A stretch of DNA of 64,000 nt from Fragilaria radians (GCA_900642245.1 CAAAJI010000027.1:126843-190842); one strand, 5' to 3'. Shown: positions 1 through 12,431, numbered from the stretch's first letter. Notes: generated by a model from the sequence alone, not told the origin. Numbers and translations: made by a program.

Positions 1-99
1 GCAATGAGACCAACACACAGCTAAAGAATTCTCCGTAGTTTTGTCGTCACAGCTGAAGGATACATGTAAACTTCTTTGCAAGAGCATGTTACAAAATTC

Positions 100-971
100 A
101 TAAATTTGAAATTATAGGAATAAATATGCTAACATTCATGTTTGATATGAATTAAACTGCGGTTTGGATCTTAGGTCTTCAACACATACAAAGGAATAAC
201 AATGTGATGAAAACATTCCAATAGGATAGGTTTGCTGATTTATACCTTCTGGTAATCCATGAAGTAGGTACTTGTGCACTCTGACATAATTGTCTTTGTC
301 TTTCCTGATATTGAGTAGTCCAAAAATCATCCTTAAATAATCATGCACTTTTCCACATTTTACAGTAAGAGGCCCTAATTTTCCACATCTGAATTTTTAA
401 AGCCATCCACGTGCCAAACAATTATTTATTGATATTCATTAAACACTTTATTTTCCATGATACCATCCATGCGGCAGGGATGATACTTCCATGTGTTGCC
501 TGCAACGAAAACAATTTTTGTAGATGTCAAATATACCATCTTCCATGCCAGAGATCAACAACAATTCACATGTATCCTTGTCACACTGATTGGCATAAAG
601 TTCCTTTTTCCATGCTTGTGACATGTGACCTCTTTCCTAAACTTTCCTTTTTTCATTTTCTCTTCAGTGGCTATTTCAAAATCATGCTTATCACTTATGT
701 GATCAAGTGCGATAGCATCATCGGCATTAGAACATGGAGTGGTAGAATTGACCTGATTACAATAGGCAACGTGATTGTATGCCTCATTCAGTGTCTTTGG
801 ATATTTATTATAACATGGAAGATTCATTGTGTAGGGATATTGGAAATTACCGTATGTTCAACAATCTCTCTTGATAATCATCATGATATCCCATTCAGCT
901 TCTTCAGCAATTGTTTGATTACGTCATTAATATCCCAACCATTTGCATGTGCATGGGCTACTTTACTTTAG
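100..971 (-). mobile_element. Degenerate Ty1/copia remnant (gag and RT pieces)
   Basis: On the minus strand a frame at 827-555 contains YPKTLNEAYNHVAYCNQ, which resembles the gag region of diatom copia elements (a 'YPKT..EAYN' segment before the zinc knuckle). Downstream on the same strand, 410-136 reads KCGKVHDYLRMIFG followed by a spaced tyrosine/leucine/proline pattern, which resembles the conserved 'G.VH.YLGM' segment at the end of the copia reverse transcriptase domain. The order gag then RT is correct for one element, but integrase and most of RT are missing and the frames carry stops. I see no LTRs. The plus-strand open frame at 411-971 is the antisense shadow of this remnant. Confidence 0.5.
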
Positions 972-1332
972 GGGTTAGTTTCATACTCCCTCAAGGTGTA
1001 TAAACTCCTCAATTCTGCTAAAAAAAAATGCTCATGCAAATGGCATGATAAAACAGAGACTCATTGAATGCAAGGTGCATCTCCATGCAAAAGGTAAGGC
1101 AATATTCCCAGAATGAGACTTGCTCATCTTCATGGCAATTCTTCCTTGCAGGATCTCATACAAATTGTTACCTTCACGGATCTTATTCAATAGCTTACAC
1201 GTGTCTATTCATCGTCTGCGAACAGTTAGGGTTTTCTTTCTCCAAGTTGTCACTGACACATCACAACGTCAGTGCGCTCGACGAGTATTTCAGATCGAAA
1301 GATCTGTCAAAGGCCGAAAAACAATTTTCATC

Positions 1333-1982
1333 ATGTCAAGACAGCTTCTCTTCTCCGCAGTAGCGGCAATTACTATTCTTACGAGCACACTGGCGTTTGT
1401 GCCTGTTTCCAAAATTTCATATGCTTCAAAGACATTCTCGGGTCTTGGTATGATCGATCCGTCGATGCTGGCAGAACAGGTTTCTTCCTCTTCCTTCGTC
1501 TTGGCTGAGACAGAGTCATGGGTCAAGCCTATGTCGCTTATCCTCGATCCTTTCCTGAATTTTTTCTCCTTCGCCATGGTACGTTCTTCTTGTGTTTTAG
1601 TGCTCAATAGACGAGATATTTCTTTCGATTGAATAACCATTCTATCAACGACCTAACAAAGCATCATTCTTCAACTTCTACATTCGAAATATGATTATCA
1701 TGGTCATGTTACTACATCACGTCAATCGGCCTTGTAAAACGAATTATACAGTTATGTCGTATAGTTCTAAGCTGGTATCCGACGACTTCGTTACAATCGA
1801 TGCCATGGATAATTGTTGCATGGCCAACTGAGTTTTTGTTGAGATCGATTCGCAATGCGGTGCCTCCTGCATTTGGAGTTGATATTACACCGATTGTCTG
1901 GCTTGGTATATTCACTTTTTTCCATGAGATACTTTTGGGCCAGCAAGGTCTACTAACAATGAAGCTTAAGTATGGAATCTAG
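1333..1982 (+). CDS. YGGT/Ycf19-family plastid membrane protein, two exons
   Basis: Exons 1333-1578 and 1752-1982 with a phase-0 intron (GTACGT...TACAG), giving 158 residues. The N-terminus is a hydrophobic signal peptide ending in LAFVP, with Phe where diatom ASAF-type leaders are cleaved, so import into the complex plastid is likely. The mature part matches the YGGT family: RIVLSWYPTT near residue 85, then a PW..V..PTE segment, VPPAFGVDITPIVW and a C-terminal GQQGLL. Family members are small thylakoid or envelope proteins; plant relatives include CCB3 (cytochrome b6 heme attachment) and YLMG1 (nucleoid organisation), and bacterial ones lie near cell-division genes. Which of these roles applies cannot be read from sequence. 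The splice is well supported because the family motif begins at the first codon of exon 2. The protein is complete and of usual length. Confidence 0.85.
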
Positions 1983-4708
1983 AGTTGAGAGCTATATAAT
2001 AATTAGAAACAGAAAACTTCTATTCATTGGTATGGATGGTTTGACTTCTATAGCGCGACCCTTTGTGAGCGTTGACAGAATAAATTTCGTTATTGATTGT
2101 AAATAAGCCATGAGATACCCTCCTGTTACAATTTTGTATTTTGACAACTAATACACACTATCAACACAATTCATGAAAGGTTAATTGAAAATCTGATTTC
2201 AGGATTTGTATCGCGTGATAGCTGAGCTATGATATTAACGATGACAGGCCCACATTCTTTCACAATTGAAATTTGAAATTTGTAGGTAGAAGACTGAAAA
2301 GAAGAATTTACATGATCAAATATTTCTCCTGACTGCATGATGACTAGATGCAAAAAACATGCCGAATAAAAAGTGGAAAAAGAGTTGAGTTTTAAGCCTT
2401 TTGTGGTAAACTTCACAATCGACTGGCCTAGTGCATGCATAAGTCATCCATGAATTAAACACTAGAGGTTAATCGCTAATAGCAAGGAAAAAATAATCTA
2501 TTAAAATCATGTCCTATACAGAAAGCTAACCATATTTTGTTACATCATCCTCGTCACCATGTTTGTGACTTTGTTTGATGTATATACCATCAATTAATTT
2601 ACACTCAACTACTGCGCATTTAGGTGTTATTCCCTTTGCCAGTTGTATATATATATATTCGATGTTTTGAGTGTTTTCAGGATGATTAAATCCAAAACCG
2701 CTTCGAATTGGATACGTAGGAGTAGTTCGCTGCCAAGTATATCTTTCTCTTTCGGTAGACTAAGGTAATTCACTTTTATTGCCTATGCCGTTGCTGGGCA
2801 GACTGATGATCAGGTATCATCTCTCTCGAATACCTGATTTACAGCAAAAAGAAGAACATTACCTAACTAAGTCGAATGATTGCTTTTCATTTATTCCAAT
2901 TGGCTGAAGATAATGACTTATGAAAGGAATCTAATTAATGTCATTTTCAAGGCAAGTTTCAAAGTAGATGGACCAAGTTTATTCCCTTCAGTTGAAGATT
3001 GTATCCGTAGCTTCTGATGTTGTGGGATTCCTAAATGGTGACCTACCTTGACTAGGATCAAGAAGCAAATCCCTAACACAATTGTTTGCAAGCAATAACT
3101 GTTTAGATAATATTATGTTTAACTAAGAGATGTGTATGTTCACCGGTGTAAGGAGACGTCATGTACCGCTAGTGCATAGTAGATAGGAATAGGACTAACA
3201 TATCCTTATATTTACTCATCTAGATATGGATAGTTACAAGTAAATTATCCTATTGCATATTGACCACAAGTTAACTATGATAAATGATTCATTAGATAAA
3301 CTTAGTGAGGCATAACAATTGCTTATAAAGAGAATCAAGAACATCTCTTGAGAGAAGTGTCAAGATTAACTTAGACTAAAAAGGTTAGATTAGTTTATAA
3401 TTTTACTTTGACCTAGTTTTAAATCTAACTGTAGAGCAAATGGAGTGATTCCAAACTTGCATTGAGCTCAATCAAATAGATAATCATCTATAGACAAAGC
3501 TTACAGGATCAGAAATGTTATAGAGTCATTATGTATTATTCACTTCTTGTGAGCGTTAGGTCAAATGAAAAGATAGTAAAATAGGATATAGCAGTATTGA
3601 TCTAACTTGAATTTCCGATTTTGCGGCTCTGAAAAGTCCCGTTGGCGCCGTGATTGGTGTGGAAATTTGTATGCCAAAGGCCTAACATAAATGCCAACCT
3701 GCAACTAAAGATCTCTTGTTTTACCAAGATGCTTAAGTTAATGCAAAAAAAGCAAATAAAAAGAATGTGTCTGAAGATGAGAATAAAAGCAAAATGTTAT
3801 ATAAGAAAAAGTCGGAGCTTGGTATCAGTATGATCGAATAAGTTCTGAATCTGAGTCTTTCATCTAACTGGATATCCACCTTTCGAAATAAAGATGCAGA
3901 AGCTGCTGTAAATATCTACATCCGAAACATGAGGAACATCTATTTTTAGAAAGAATGGCAACAGCAACAACTGTAGTAAGGGAACAACAAGTACGAATTA
4001 GAAACCGTCAAAAGAGCAAAACAATGAAAAGCTGTGAGTTTCCTTTTGACTTATTCCAGGGTCCGCTCACAGATAAAGAACCTAAACAATATAATGAAAC
4101 GAATGCCACTTCAATACGTTTGACAGAATCTCCAATGCATAGATTTAAATTTGTTGGTATGCTTATCTACTTCAAAAATGCAAAAGATATAGTAAGTAAA
4201 AGTTCAAGGAGAATTATCCCTTGACAGAAGTAGAGTAGGCACTGCTGATCAAGCCCTGTCTCATTAGGAGTAACCTTATATTTGAGGATTCAAGGAAGAG
4301 GATAAATCTGTTAACATGGGTGTGTCAATACTGGTTAGAAAAAAATAGATATGTGAAATAGGAAGCAAATGTCCTCCAAGTGTTCAAGAATACACAGAAT
4401 CATTCGCTAAAGAAGGAAATTCCGTATGAATTGAATATATTTGGTTATGTCTAAATTAAGTTTCATGGGTATACATGAAGAATATGTCTTATTCCTAGAG
4501 AAGGAGCTGGAAAAACTGCATTGAAAACTAATTGCACGTAATCAAAGCCAATTTATCCTTACAGATCTCAATTTGGAAGGGATTCCGTTTCAGATCAAAA
4601 TGTTTAATTTATGAGTAACTCAATACATGGGTATAGTGCTGTTTTTCCTAATACACGAATCAATCTTCCTATGAATTTACTTGGCCGTTTGAAAACCCTG
4701 TTTCGCAA
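1983..4708. other. Intergenic stretch without a recognised gene
   Basis: No conserved coding region is visible on either strand. A short TA microsatellite lies at about 2646-2660. An 89-codon plus-strand open frame at 3955-4224 is rich in K, R and T, matches nothing I know, and has no clear splice partners; it may be chance or a relic. Confidence 0.4.
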
Positions 4709-5984
4709 ATGGCTCGCCATTTTTTGTTCTTTCTTTGCTCCATTTCAATAGATATCAACATATTCCATAAAGCAATGTCTCACGAAGATCATTCTCGTCG
4801 CAGGTTTCAACCTTTATTGCTCCGACATGTATCATCATCATCATCATCACCTCGATTGCTTCAAGATTATTTCACGTTCAACAGCTTTCATGTCAATGCC
4901 AACAACAGCAACCACGATGAAAGTTCATTACCGATTGCGATGGTCGTCGTAGTGGGTTGTTGGGTATTCAGTTCATCACTAGCGATATCAACATGGCTAC
5001 AAGGTAAGGTGTTGGGAATTTCTACGGGGTCACTACGACCAATTCCATCGTTGGTGGGAATGGCGACAGTTTGTGCGGCTTCTCTTGCGAGTCATCGTGT
5101 ATCGTCCAGTATGATTCTGTATTCTCAGGAAAGTGGGAGACGTCAACAAAAATCTTCTGGTACGTATGTTTACAATAATCGTCAATTGTCATCAACAACT
5201 TCTTCTTTTTGTTGGGAATCAGTTCGAGACTATCTCGTTAGCCATAAAAACACGATTGGGGTGTAAGTAGAACTGTTCCAATGGAAAAAGTCTCTTTTCA
5301 TGACTATTGTTCTAATTTACCTGTACAATAACTTTATTTTCTTGATGCAGTTGCGCCCTTGGACTTGTGTCCTTTCAACTTCTCGGTGGACGATTTTGGG
5401 CTATTGCACCCTCCAGTTATACTCATGTGGGGTCCTTCGCGAGGGCATCGATCGCTGCCACCGATCGGTATGCATCTGCAGCACAGCGTTTGGCATTGAC
5501 AAAGATTGGAAGACGATGTGGTTGTCATACATGTGGAACTAGGATCCTATTTGGTAAAACCTTGATTGCAGATCATCAACCTCCCAAATCCGTCGTCCAG
5601 CAAAAATTGCAATCATCATCGTTTGTTTCGTACCTGTTCCGACGTAATGCTGAGCCCAAATTTCGATTTTTCCCACAATGCGTGGACTGTTCACAAATTC
5701 AAGGATCAATTCTCTCCGCTGCGACTCGACAGTCATCATCCGGATCATTTTTTCGACACATTTCTTTGGCTGGAGCTGGAGGAGGTCGGATGGCTCATTG
5801 TCACGGCTTAAAATTTCGATGGAATCATCTTACAGGTGGTATTATATCAGGGACTGCGCTTTTCCAGGCGAATGATTGGAATGAGGAAAAACTGCAATCT
5901 ACCCAATTTCTAAAACGATTACAACGACAATGCGTGACTATCCTGCAACGACCCATAGATACTGTGGCGAAATTGCTTCCTTGA
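4709..5984 (+). CDS. Membrane protein with HNH-like Cys/His zinc site, two exons
   Basis: Exons 4709-5262 and 5351-5984 (intron GTAAGT...GATGCAG, phase 2) give 395 residues. Two hydrophobic segments lie near residues 76-95 and 112-128. After the splice comes a conserved-looking block: GCHTCGTR at 242-249, ADHQPP at 258-263 and PQCVDCSQIQG at 293-303. The pattern CxxC, then D-H-x-P-P, then CxxC-x3-Q-G looks like a treble-clef/HNH-type zinc site. I infer two metal-binding CxxC pairs plus a His that is either catalytic or structural. The first block joins smoothly across the intron (IGV|CALGL), which supports the splice. The start is uncertain: Met23 (MSHEDHSRRR) could replace Met1, and the N-terminal third is Ser/His-rich low complexity. 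I do not know a named family, so function is open. Confidence 0.75.
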
Positions 5985-6216
5985 TGACATTTTGCTAAAA
6001 CTGAAAATGTACAAGATTGGTAAAAATATGAATGATTTATAAAAATTGCGACAAGTACGGAAGACATAGAAAAGATTATGATCAGCTACGAACAACAACA
6101 AACTTAAAATATGGAAAATAGAAAATAATTTGGTTATTGACTGAGTCTAAACACCCTTGGTGGTATTTTTGATTCTTGCATGTTGAAATTTGTTACATTT
6201 ATTGAGGATGAATAGA

Positions 6217-7797
6217 TTAGGATGTTCTTGGCTTTTTTCCCTTTGGATCGCAATCTTCTGTGGATTGCAATAACGATGCCACGACCTTTTTCATTCCCTC
6301 GCTTTCAAATTTTTCCGTATAGTCAGCCACCGCATGTAACCACTTGGCAGCATACTGTTTACTTTTGGAATCACCCAAACTGACCAAGGTCCTTGCCACT
6401 CCAACCATGACACCTCCCAGGATATGCCCCACATCCAAATTCAAGTGTAGCCCCTCCACATAATGGCACAGCCGTTCTAGCATATCAATTGATTCTGCCA
6501 CCTCCTCGAGAGGAGGATTTTCTCCAAGTTCCAACATTTGGGCGTGCTGAGTCTTGAGCAAGCGATTAAGGCGCATTAGATTGATCAAATTGGTAGTCCA
6601 GTGCATTGCACCAGCCACGGAACATGTTAAGCGATGTAATTGAAATTCCCATTCTTCATCTGACTCATCCTCCTCACTATCTCTCGTCTCCTTGTCTTGA
6701 ATGTATGTTCGTACTTTTTGAGACACACTCTCCAAGATTTCAGTTAATCCATCATCATGAGAATTGGAGGAAGTACTCGAATGTTCTTTTTTAGATTCAT
6801 ACCTACGATGAGTTCCACGAGGATATACATAGGTGACAGATTTATCATCATCATACGCCACCTCCTCCTCTAAATACCGTCCTTGTTGTCGTGGATGAGC
6901 GGTCCTACAGGGAATTGCTGCCGCATAATCTGGATTGTCGTCACCTACACAACAACGTTCACAGTGACAGACAAAGTGTTTCCTAACAGTCAGAATGGAT
7001 TGTCGTGTCGGATAATCTGTATACAACCAAAGACCCAAATAGGATATTGTAACTTCAGTTCCTGCCACTAAATTTGTGGCAGCTCGAATAATTAGGCCAT
7101 CCTTCGAATCTTCGTGATTATTATGATTGTCGCCATGGGAGATGGATACGACAGAATTGGGAAAACAGGAGTGATTAATACGACTGCAAGTGTCATAAAT
7201 ACGACCACCCTCAAAGGAATTGCAGGACCAAAGTAACATAACTTTACGTGCGACATCTGGTTGAGACGTGACGAAACTTCGTAACTTTGAACCCCCCTTG
7301 GAATGATTTTGAACATATTGGAGACATTGTGTAGAAAGGCGTTGTATAATGGTGGCATCTTCCCTGGGGATATCCTGACTACTATCTGAGATTCCATCCA
7401 CCGTTGGTGCATATAGTTGCAAGAATTTGGATGTTTGGTCAAGATCCCGATCGAATTCGGCGAAGCATGTCACTGCCTGTACCATACTACAAAATTTACC
7501 AATATACTCTGGTTGTATACTTGAGGGAGGTTGGATGCAACGTGTGAAGGAAGATGGATGAAATTCTATACAATCATTATTGTCATCCTTTTCATTGTCC
7601 TCCTCATTGTTTCGAATGGATGATTGTTTACGGATTGGCGGTAGAGCAGATAGTAGTAATTGCAATTCCTTGTCATTTTGAGGTGCGAGTCGTATCAATG
7701 GCTTCTCTTCATGTAGGAGAATATCACCGACGCTATGATCCTTAGTCACAAAGAGTCCCAAACCTCCCGAACGAATCGAAGGACGCACTTCGACCAT
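6217..7797 (-). CDS. SET-domain protein, SMYD/SET-like lysine methyltransferase
   Basis: Encodes 526 residues from the ATG at 7797, which sits directly before the SET start (VRPSIRSGGLGLF). The frame is open upstream to about 7906 but has no ATG there, and a CTGAC...TTGTAG acceptor-like site at about 7900 means an upstream exon cannot be excluded. SET motifs: GGLGLF near residue 11-16, NHSCFPN at 208-214 (the cofactor/active-site knot), EVTISYLG near 250, and a following CxC..C cluster (VCHCERC) near 277 that forms the post-SET zinc site. The long insert between the SET halves and the helical C-terminal half are typical of SMYD-like or SETD6-like proteins. Expected role is lysine methylation of a histone or other protein; the substrate cannot be inferred. 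The linker after the post-SET region is acidic. Confidence 0.85.
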   Translation of the reverse strand: MVEVRPSIRSGGLGLFVTKDHSVGDILLHEEKPLIRLAPQNDKELQLLLSALPPIRKQSSIRNNEEDNEKDDNNDCIEFHPSSFTRCIQPPSSIQPEYIGKFCSMVQAVTCFAEFDRDLDQTSKFLQLYAPTVDGISDSSQDIPREDATIIQRLSTQCLQYVQNHSKGGSKLRSFVTSQPDVARKVMLLWSCNSFEGGRIYDTCSRINHSCFPNSVVSISHGDNHNNHEDSKDGLIIRAATNLVAGTEVTISYLGLWLYTDYPTRQSILTVRKHFVCHCERCCVGDDNPDYAAAIPCRTAHPRQQGRYLEEEVAYDDDKSVTYVYPRGTHRRYESKKEHSSTSSNSHDDGLTEILESVSQKVRTYIQDKETRDSEEDESDEEWEFQLHRLTCSVAGAMHWTTNLINLMRLNRLLKTQHAQMLELGENPPLEEVAESIDMLERLCHYVEGLHLNLDVGHILGGVMVGVARTLVSLGDSKSKQYAAKWLHAVADYTEKFESEGMKKVVASLLQSTEDCDPKGKKPRTS

Positions 7798-10342
7798 ACT
7801 AAAATTGTAATCGAAATTAAGTTTGTAATTTTGAATGGTCGGAATATATCTTGATTTTTTTGTACTGGAACTGCTGCTATATTGGTATGGTTCTTTTCTA
7901 CAACCCAAATAATGAATAAGTCAGGTCACTGTTACTAAGTTCTATTGATTTTGAACTTTGAATTTTGCAGGAAAAAGAATGAAGCCCATAAGGAAAGAAA
8001 TCGATTTAGACAAGACATAAAATGAAGATATTAATGTAACTCAGGAAATATTTGGTTGACTTGCCATCAGAGTTGGCATGGAATGAATCGTGAAATATTG
8101 CTGTGTTGTTTTCATTTTTTCCAGAAAACAAATCTTCTTCCCTCTGTCTAAGGAAGATTATATTTTGTAAATAGGAAAGCATATAGATAAAATTTGACTC
8201 TTAAGGATGAATTCTCTTGACCTTTCCTTTATTTTTTGTTTGATTCCCTCTGAGACAATGCTAAATGATTTTTTAATGAATCAACTCGAATGGGAGGGGC
8301 AATCTTTTTCAGGTGTTATGCGATCATAGACATCGATATGGTGTTATTCCATTTGGAGAGATTTATTCTAAACCTTGCCACTCTAGTAACAGCATCAATA
8401 CACACAGTAAATATCAAGCTTAAGTTGTTACAACAAAACAATTATAAAAAAAATTGGATGAAGCATACAATTGACCATTTTGTTGAGAGACACTAATTTC
8501 AGGGCTAATAAGAGAATAATTCAAGTCTTGTATTCCATAAAGAAAGCATCATGTTCAAGATTGTCATAATGATATGCTCAAAGGTTTGCAACCAATATCT
8601 TGAAGGAAGTCTCGTTTTCTATGCCTGCACTGGAATAAGGTTAAGAATCTATTTCATGCTACTAGTCAAGGCTTTCATTTGTTCGGGGTTTCAATACTTA
8701 AGATATTGAACCCGCGTTAGGCTTCTTGCTTAGAAATAAGCAGTATGGGCCCTTGCGGTGAGGTCGTGTTGGGGACAAATGCGTTTTCCATTCGAATATT
8801 TGCCAAACTGAATCCGGAATTACCAACCGTCATAAGGAACTGTGTGTTTCAAAGATATGCTCATGAGTTGAATTGACTTCGCATGTGTTTAACCCAAACG
8901 ATCATACTGGATTTCATTATTTTCTTTCGGTGCGATTGGAAAGAATATACAATTGATTCATGATAGAAGCTTAAGGAGCTGGGTGGCATACCGAACTTTG
9001 ACAGAAAAGTTACGTAAACTACACTTACCCCAACAAAGGTTAACAACCGAAATGAGTTCCCCCAAATCGGCAATATGGTACCCAGCTTTCACGTGTATTT
9101 TCTGTCTCCTTGCACAAGAATAGCTGGAAAAGGAAATGAGGTGAAGGCACTTGTAATAGGAAGCAAAGAACTGACTCATTTAAGGCTGGTGAACATAGTT
9201 AATTAACTTTGAAGGCTTCCTACTAACTTAATCCTTACAGTTCGTCCAATGACTTGCCCACACTTTGCTGCTAAGAAGGAGACTTGTATACTTCGTATCA
9301 CGTTTTCACTTTGGGGCCCATACAGAATGATGAGCAAATTGACTTCAAGGGATTACAACTTTACTTTTGCCTTATTTTCCGTTTTGAAACATCAATCAAT
9401 GATGTCATTGTTTCTATTCACATTTTCGTAGAATATCTCACTTGTTTCTGCCGCTTCTCCAGAATGTGAATAATACTAGCATAACCAGTTTCTTTACATT
9501 ACGTTTTACTTTTCTTTGGCAGAACTAGGTCAAGATAAATGAAGAAAGCATGAAACTTAGATTTTGGTTTCTTCTCTTTCCCAAGGTATTGCTATGTCAT
9601 TTTTGAATATTCAAAGATACATGTTTACATGATGGGGAAATGTTCGATCTTTGATTTAGACTCCAATCTAAGTCACAGGTATCAGTTTCCAAGCATCTTC
9701 TTCTGTTGAGCAAGTCTCTTGTAAAGAATATTTATTTTGAAGACAACAGGAACAAGGATTAAATCATCAGTCCATAAAGGATATTCAATTTGATAGCTCT
9801 TGAGTGGTATTTAAGATTTTAAATGACTTTTATATTTCTTCAAATACTGCATTCCTTTTTTGAATGTAGTCCTTCTTGGTTTTGTTACTGCTCCTTTATT
9901 TCCAGGTCCTCTTATAGGTTATCATCCATTCTTGAAGATCTCCATGTTGTTCAACGGCTCAGAATGTCATCGCTTTTATTCCTAAAAAAAACTCCTTTCG
10001 TGAGCCACAAATTTTTGGCGCTTTACAACATCGGTTGTATAGACGTTAACTGAATTCTTCCTATCCAGAAAGTTTTGCATATGTTTAAGAATTCTATGAC
10101 GTACATGGCGAAATTCTTCTATGGACATCTGTTAATGGTTCATGACGTTGGTTCAAACTCCACGTTTGCGTGAATGGGACTGCTATGTGTAATTAATCCT
10201 GATCGAATTTCTGCGTTGTTCTTGAGAATATTCTGATGAGCACTCTCTTCAATGTTCTGCTGTGGTGGGCATTTCAGTCATTGGTTTAGAAACAATTCTT
10301 TTTCCCCTCTGACATAAATCAAAATATTCGAGTATTAATAAC
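7798..10342. other. Intergenic stretch without a recognised gene
   Basis: Short open frames only. An imperfect palindrome at about 8692-8714 (GGGTTTCAATA ... TATTGAACCC) can form a hairpin. Minus-strand frames around 9000-9180 and 9650-10050 look mildly protein-like but match no family I recognise and lack convincing splice structure. Confidence 0.4.
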
Positions 10343-10978
10343 ATGAAGGGATATCAATCTCACTCTATCAAAAGGAATACGTTTCATGTCCTACAGAATA
10401 GGCTTTATTTGCAAATGATAACAACGTTTCTTTTGTTATCATCGGGTGAAGGCTTCTGCACACCTTCAACATCTCACTCGTGTTCCGAAAGGCTCCTAAG
10501 GGATGGCTCCGAATCTTTTGCATTGAAGAGCTTACCATCATCATCATTTGAAAGCATTGAACAAGATAGCTCACACTCTGCTGCACCTGGCAACCTAGAC
10601 TACTTCGACGTTGAGGCAATGAATCGTAAAAATTTAGCAAGAAAGAAATTTGGCCTTGCCCCTCTCAGCGAACAAGAATATCTGGCGATAGAATCCCAAA
10701 TAAATACCATGAAATTGGATTCTCAAGCACAAAGTGCAAATATAAACACTCGCAAACAACAAGTAAAGTCTGTTCGAAAGGGAATATTTTCTGGGATACT
10801 TGGAGAAGTGTTTCAAAGCACGTGTGAGTCTAATTTCGACTGTCAAAGGCCCGAGGTTTGCTGTGACTATGGTTTTAAAAAGACCTGCTGCAGATCAGGA
10901 ACCCCTGTCGGTTTCGACAGCATGCAAGCCGTTCGAATTCCCATAACGAAAGATGATGGATATTACAACGGAGTTTAG
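10343..10978 (+). CDS. Plastid-targeted protein with conserved Cys motif, unknown function
   Basis: Single exon, 211 residues. A hydrophobic stretch from Met25 (MITTFLLLSSGEGF-CTPS) looks like a signal peptide with Phe at the cleavage point, an ASAF-like variant, so Met25 may be the true start and the product plastid-directed. The middle is Ser-rich, then a basic helical stretch (NRKNLARKKFGLAPLSEQEY). The C-terminal 70 residues hold a compact motif near 159-183: C-x4-DC-x4-EVCCDYGFKKTCC, followed by a tail ending YYNGV. Six cysteines in this arrangement recall small disulfide-stabilised domains; I believe similar segments occur in plastid proteins of plants and algae, but I cannot name the family. 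Redox sensing or thylakoid-lumen folding is speculation. Confidence 0.7.
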   Translation: MKGYQSHSIKRNTFHVLQNRLYLQMITTFLLLSSGEGFCTPSTSHSCSERLLRDGSESFALKSLPSSSFESIEQDSSHSAAPGNLDYFDVEAMNRKNLARKKFGLAPLSEQEYLAIESQINTMKLDSQAQSANINTRKQQVKSVRKGIFSGILGEVFQSTCESNFDCQRPEVCCDYGFKKTCCRSGTPVGFDSMQAVRIPITKDDGYYNGV

Positions 10979-12431
10979 AGTAAACTTGTAAAACTAGATT
11001 AGAATCTTTAGGATGTACAATTGATACTCTTGATTATTAATGATCCTAGTCAAAATTGAAAAGGATACAGAATACTAAAGTTGGTTCAATCTATCAGGAA
11101 TGAGATCTAGCCTGTTAAGTATTGAAACTATAAATGAGATTGGGATGGATAGGAGAGGTATTACTTTGCATTTAAAAGTCTCTAATCCATGAAAAATACA
11201 GAACGTTCAACTTGTTTCTTTGCGAGGCCTTTGCACGGCTGCAGCACTGGGAATAATGTTCGAATATTCATTTCAAAGTACGCCTCAGAGGATTGGGAAA
11301 GGGGAACGGAAGTTTCAGACACATAATGGTCAGATCCTAGCAATTTTAAATGTTCCCGAACTAGATGTTGAGATCAGAGATAATTCTTACCAAAGCTGCA
11401 TTTTCTGCAAGGTTCTATTCAAACATAATGGAGAAAAGAAGAAATGCTTGAGGTGACCAACAAACGGAAGTTTCAAGGAAAGTAAAAGGATGTGTTGATC
11501 AAACTGAATTTTTGTCGGATTTCTTCCAAATCATGCTTGAGAAGTTTACCACATGTCCAATACTAAAAATAATCATGTGGTTAGAGATAAAAGAAACACC
11601 GGTTAAATATAATCGTTCCTACATGGAGACTTGAGAGGAGAAGATCTTTACGAATCCCTCCTTTGAATCGAAGCAGAAAAGGATGACTGCTTGACTTTGA
11701 AGAAGGCCATCTTTGAATTCATACAATGTACTTTTTATGCAACGTTCGGTTGAAGCACTTTCAAGAGTTGTGGCTAAAGCCAGTAAATCTGCAACATAAT
11801 ACACCACGTAAAGTTAGAATTAGTCATTACAAAGTATCGCAATACTTTACTTGCACATCCCAAGTCATTTTAGAAATTATGCATGTGGGGTCTCTCCATT
11901 ACCGCTGTATTGGCTTTTGCTTGCTCAATCCTTGTGCTTTGAATAGTTTAAGTCACTTAACGCATAGATGTTTTATTGGCTAAAAAGGTCAAGTTGTTTT
12001 GCCGTTTTCAACGCATACGCAAAGTGACTCTTCCTTCCCATGAATTATCCTTTTAAACATAATTTGATATCAATATAATTTGGTGCGGTTAGTGGTTTGC
12101 TGCGGACTTGCTTTGCAATGTATTCTATCAAGTCTCTCGTTATAACAAATGTACAAAGGAGTCATTCTAATTCACAAGTCATTATCCCTAGTAGAATGCC
12201 CCTTCTATGCTTTTATTTGAAGACATTATTCTTTCCAATTGTTAGAGGTTTCCAAATAAATTCATTCAATATCAGTAAATTTCGTACGCCTTAATGGAAG
12301 TAACGTTTTCCTTTTGTTGCCTCGATAACCTTTGGTCTTTGTTGATTTACAGAGACAGTCATTCTACTTCAATAGGTAATTGGCCGACAGCGTCAGTCTT
12401 CACTGTACACAATTCCAATTGAACGTGGGCG
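10979..12431. other. Intergenic stretch without a recognised gene
   Basis: Several open frames shorter than 90 codons on both strands; none shows a family motif or a convincing splice pattern. I see no repeat. Confidence 0.4.

Noticed and set aside
411..971. 186-codon plus-strand open frame
   Set aside because: It is antisense to a copia-like gag remnant and has no domain of its own; composition (Ile, Phe, Cys, His) fits an antisense frame.
3955..4224. 89-codon frame as a host gene
   Set aside because: No motif, no splice sites, and surrounding DNA shows many stops in all frames.
8685..8770. Hairpin GGGTTTCAATA...TATTGAACCC as a tRNA or structured RNA
   Set aside because: No cloverleaf, anticodon arm or TTCGA loop could be fitted; probably a chance palindrome.
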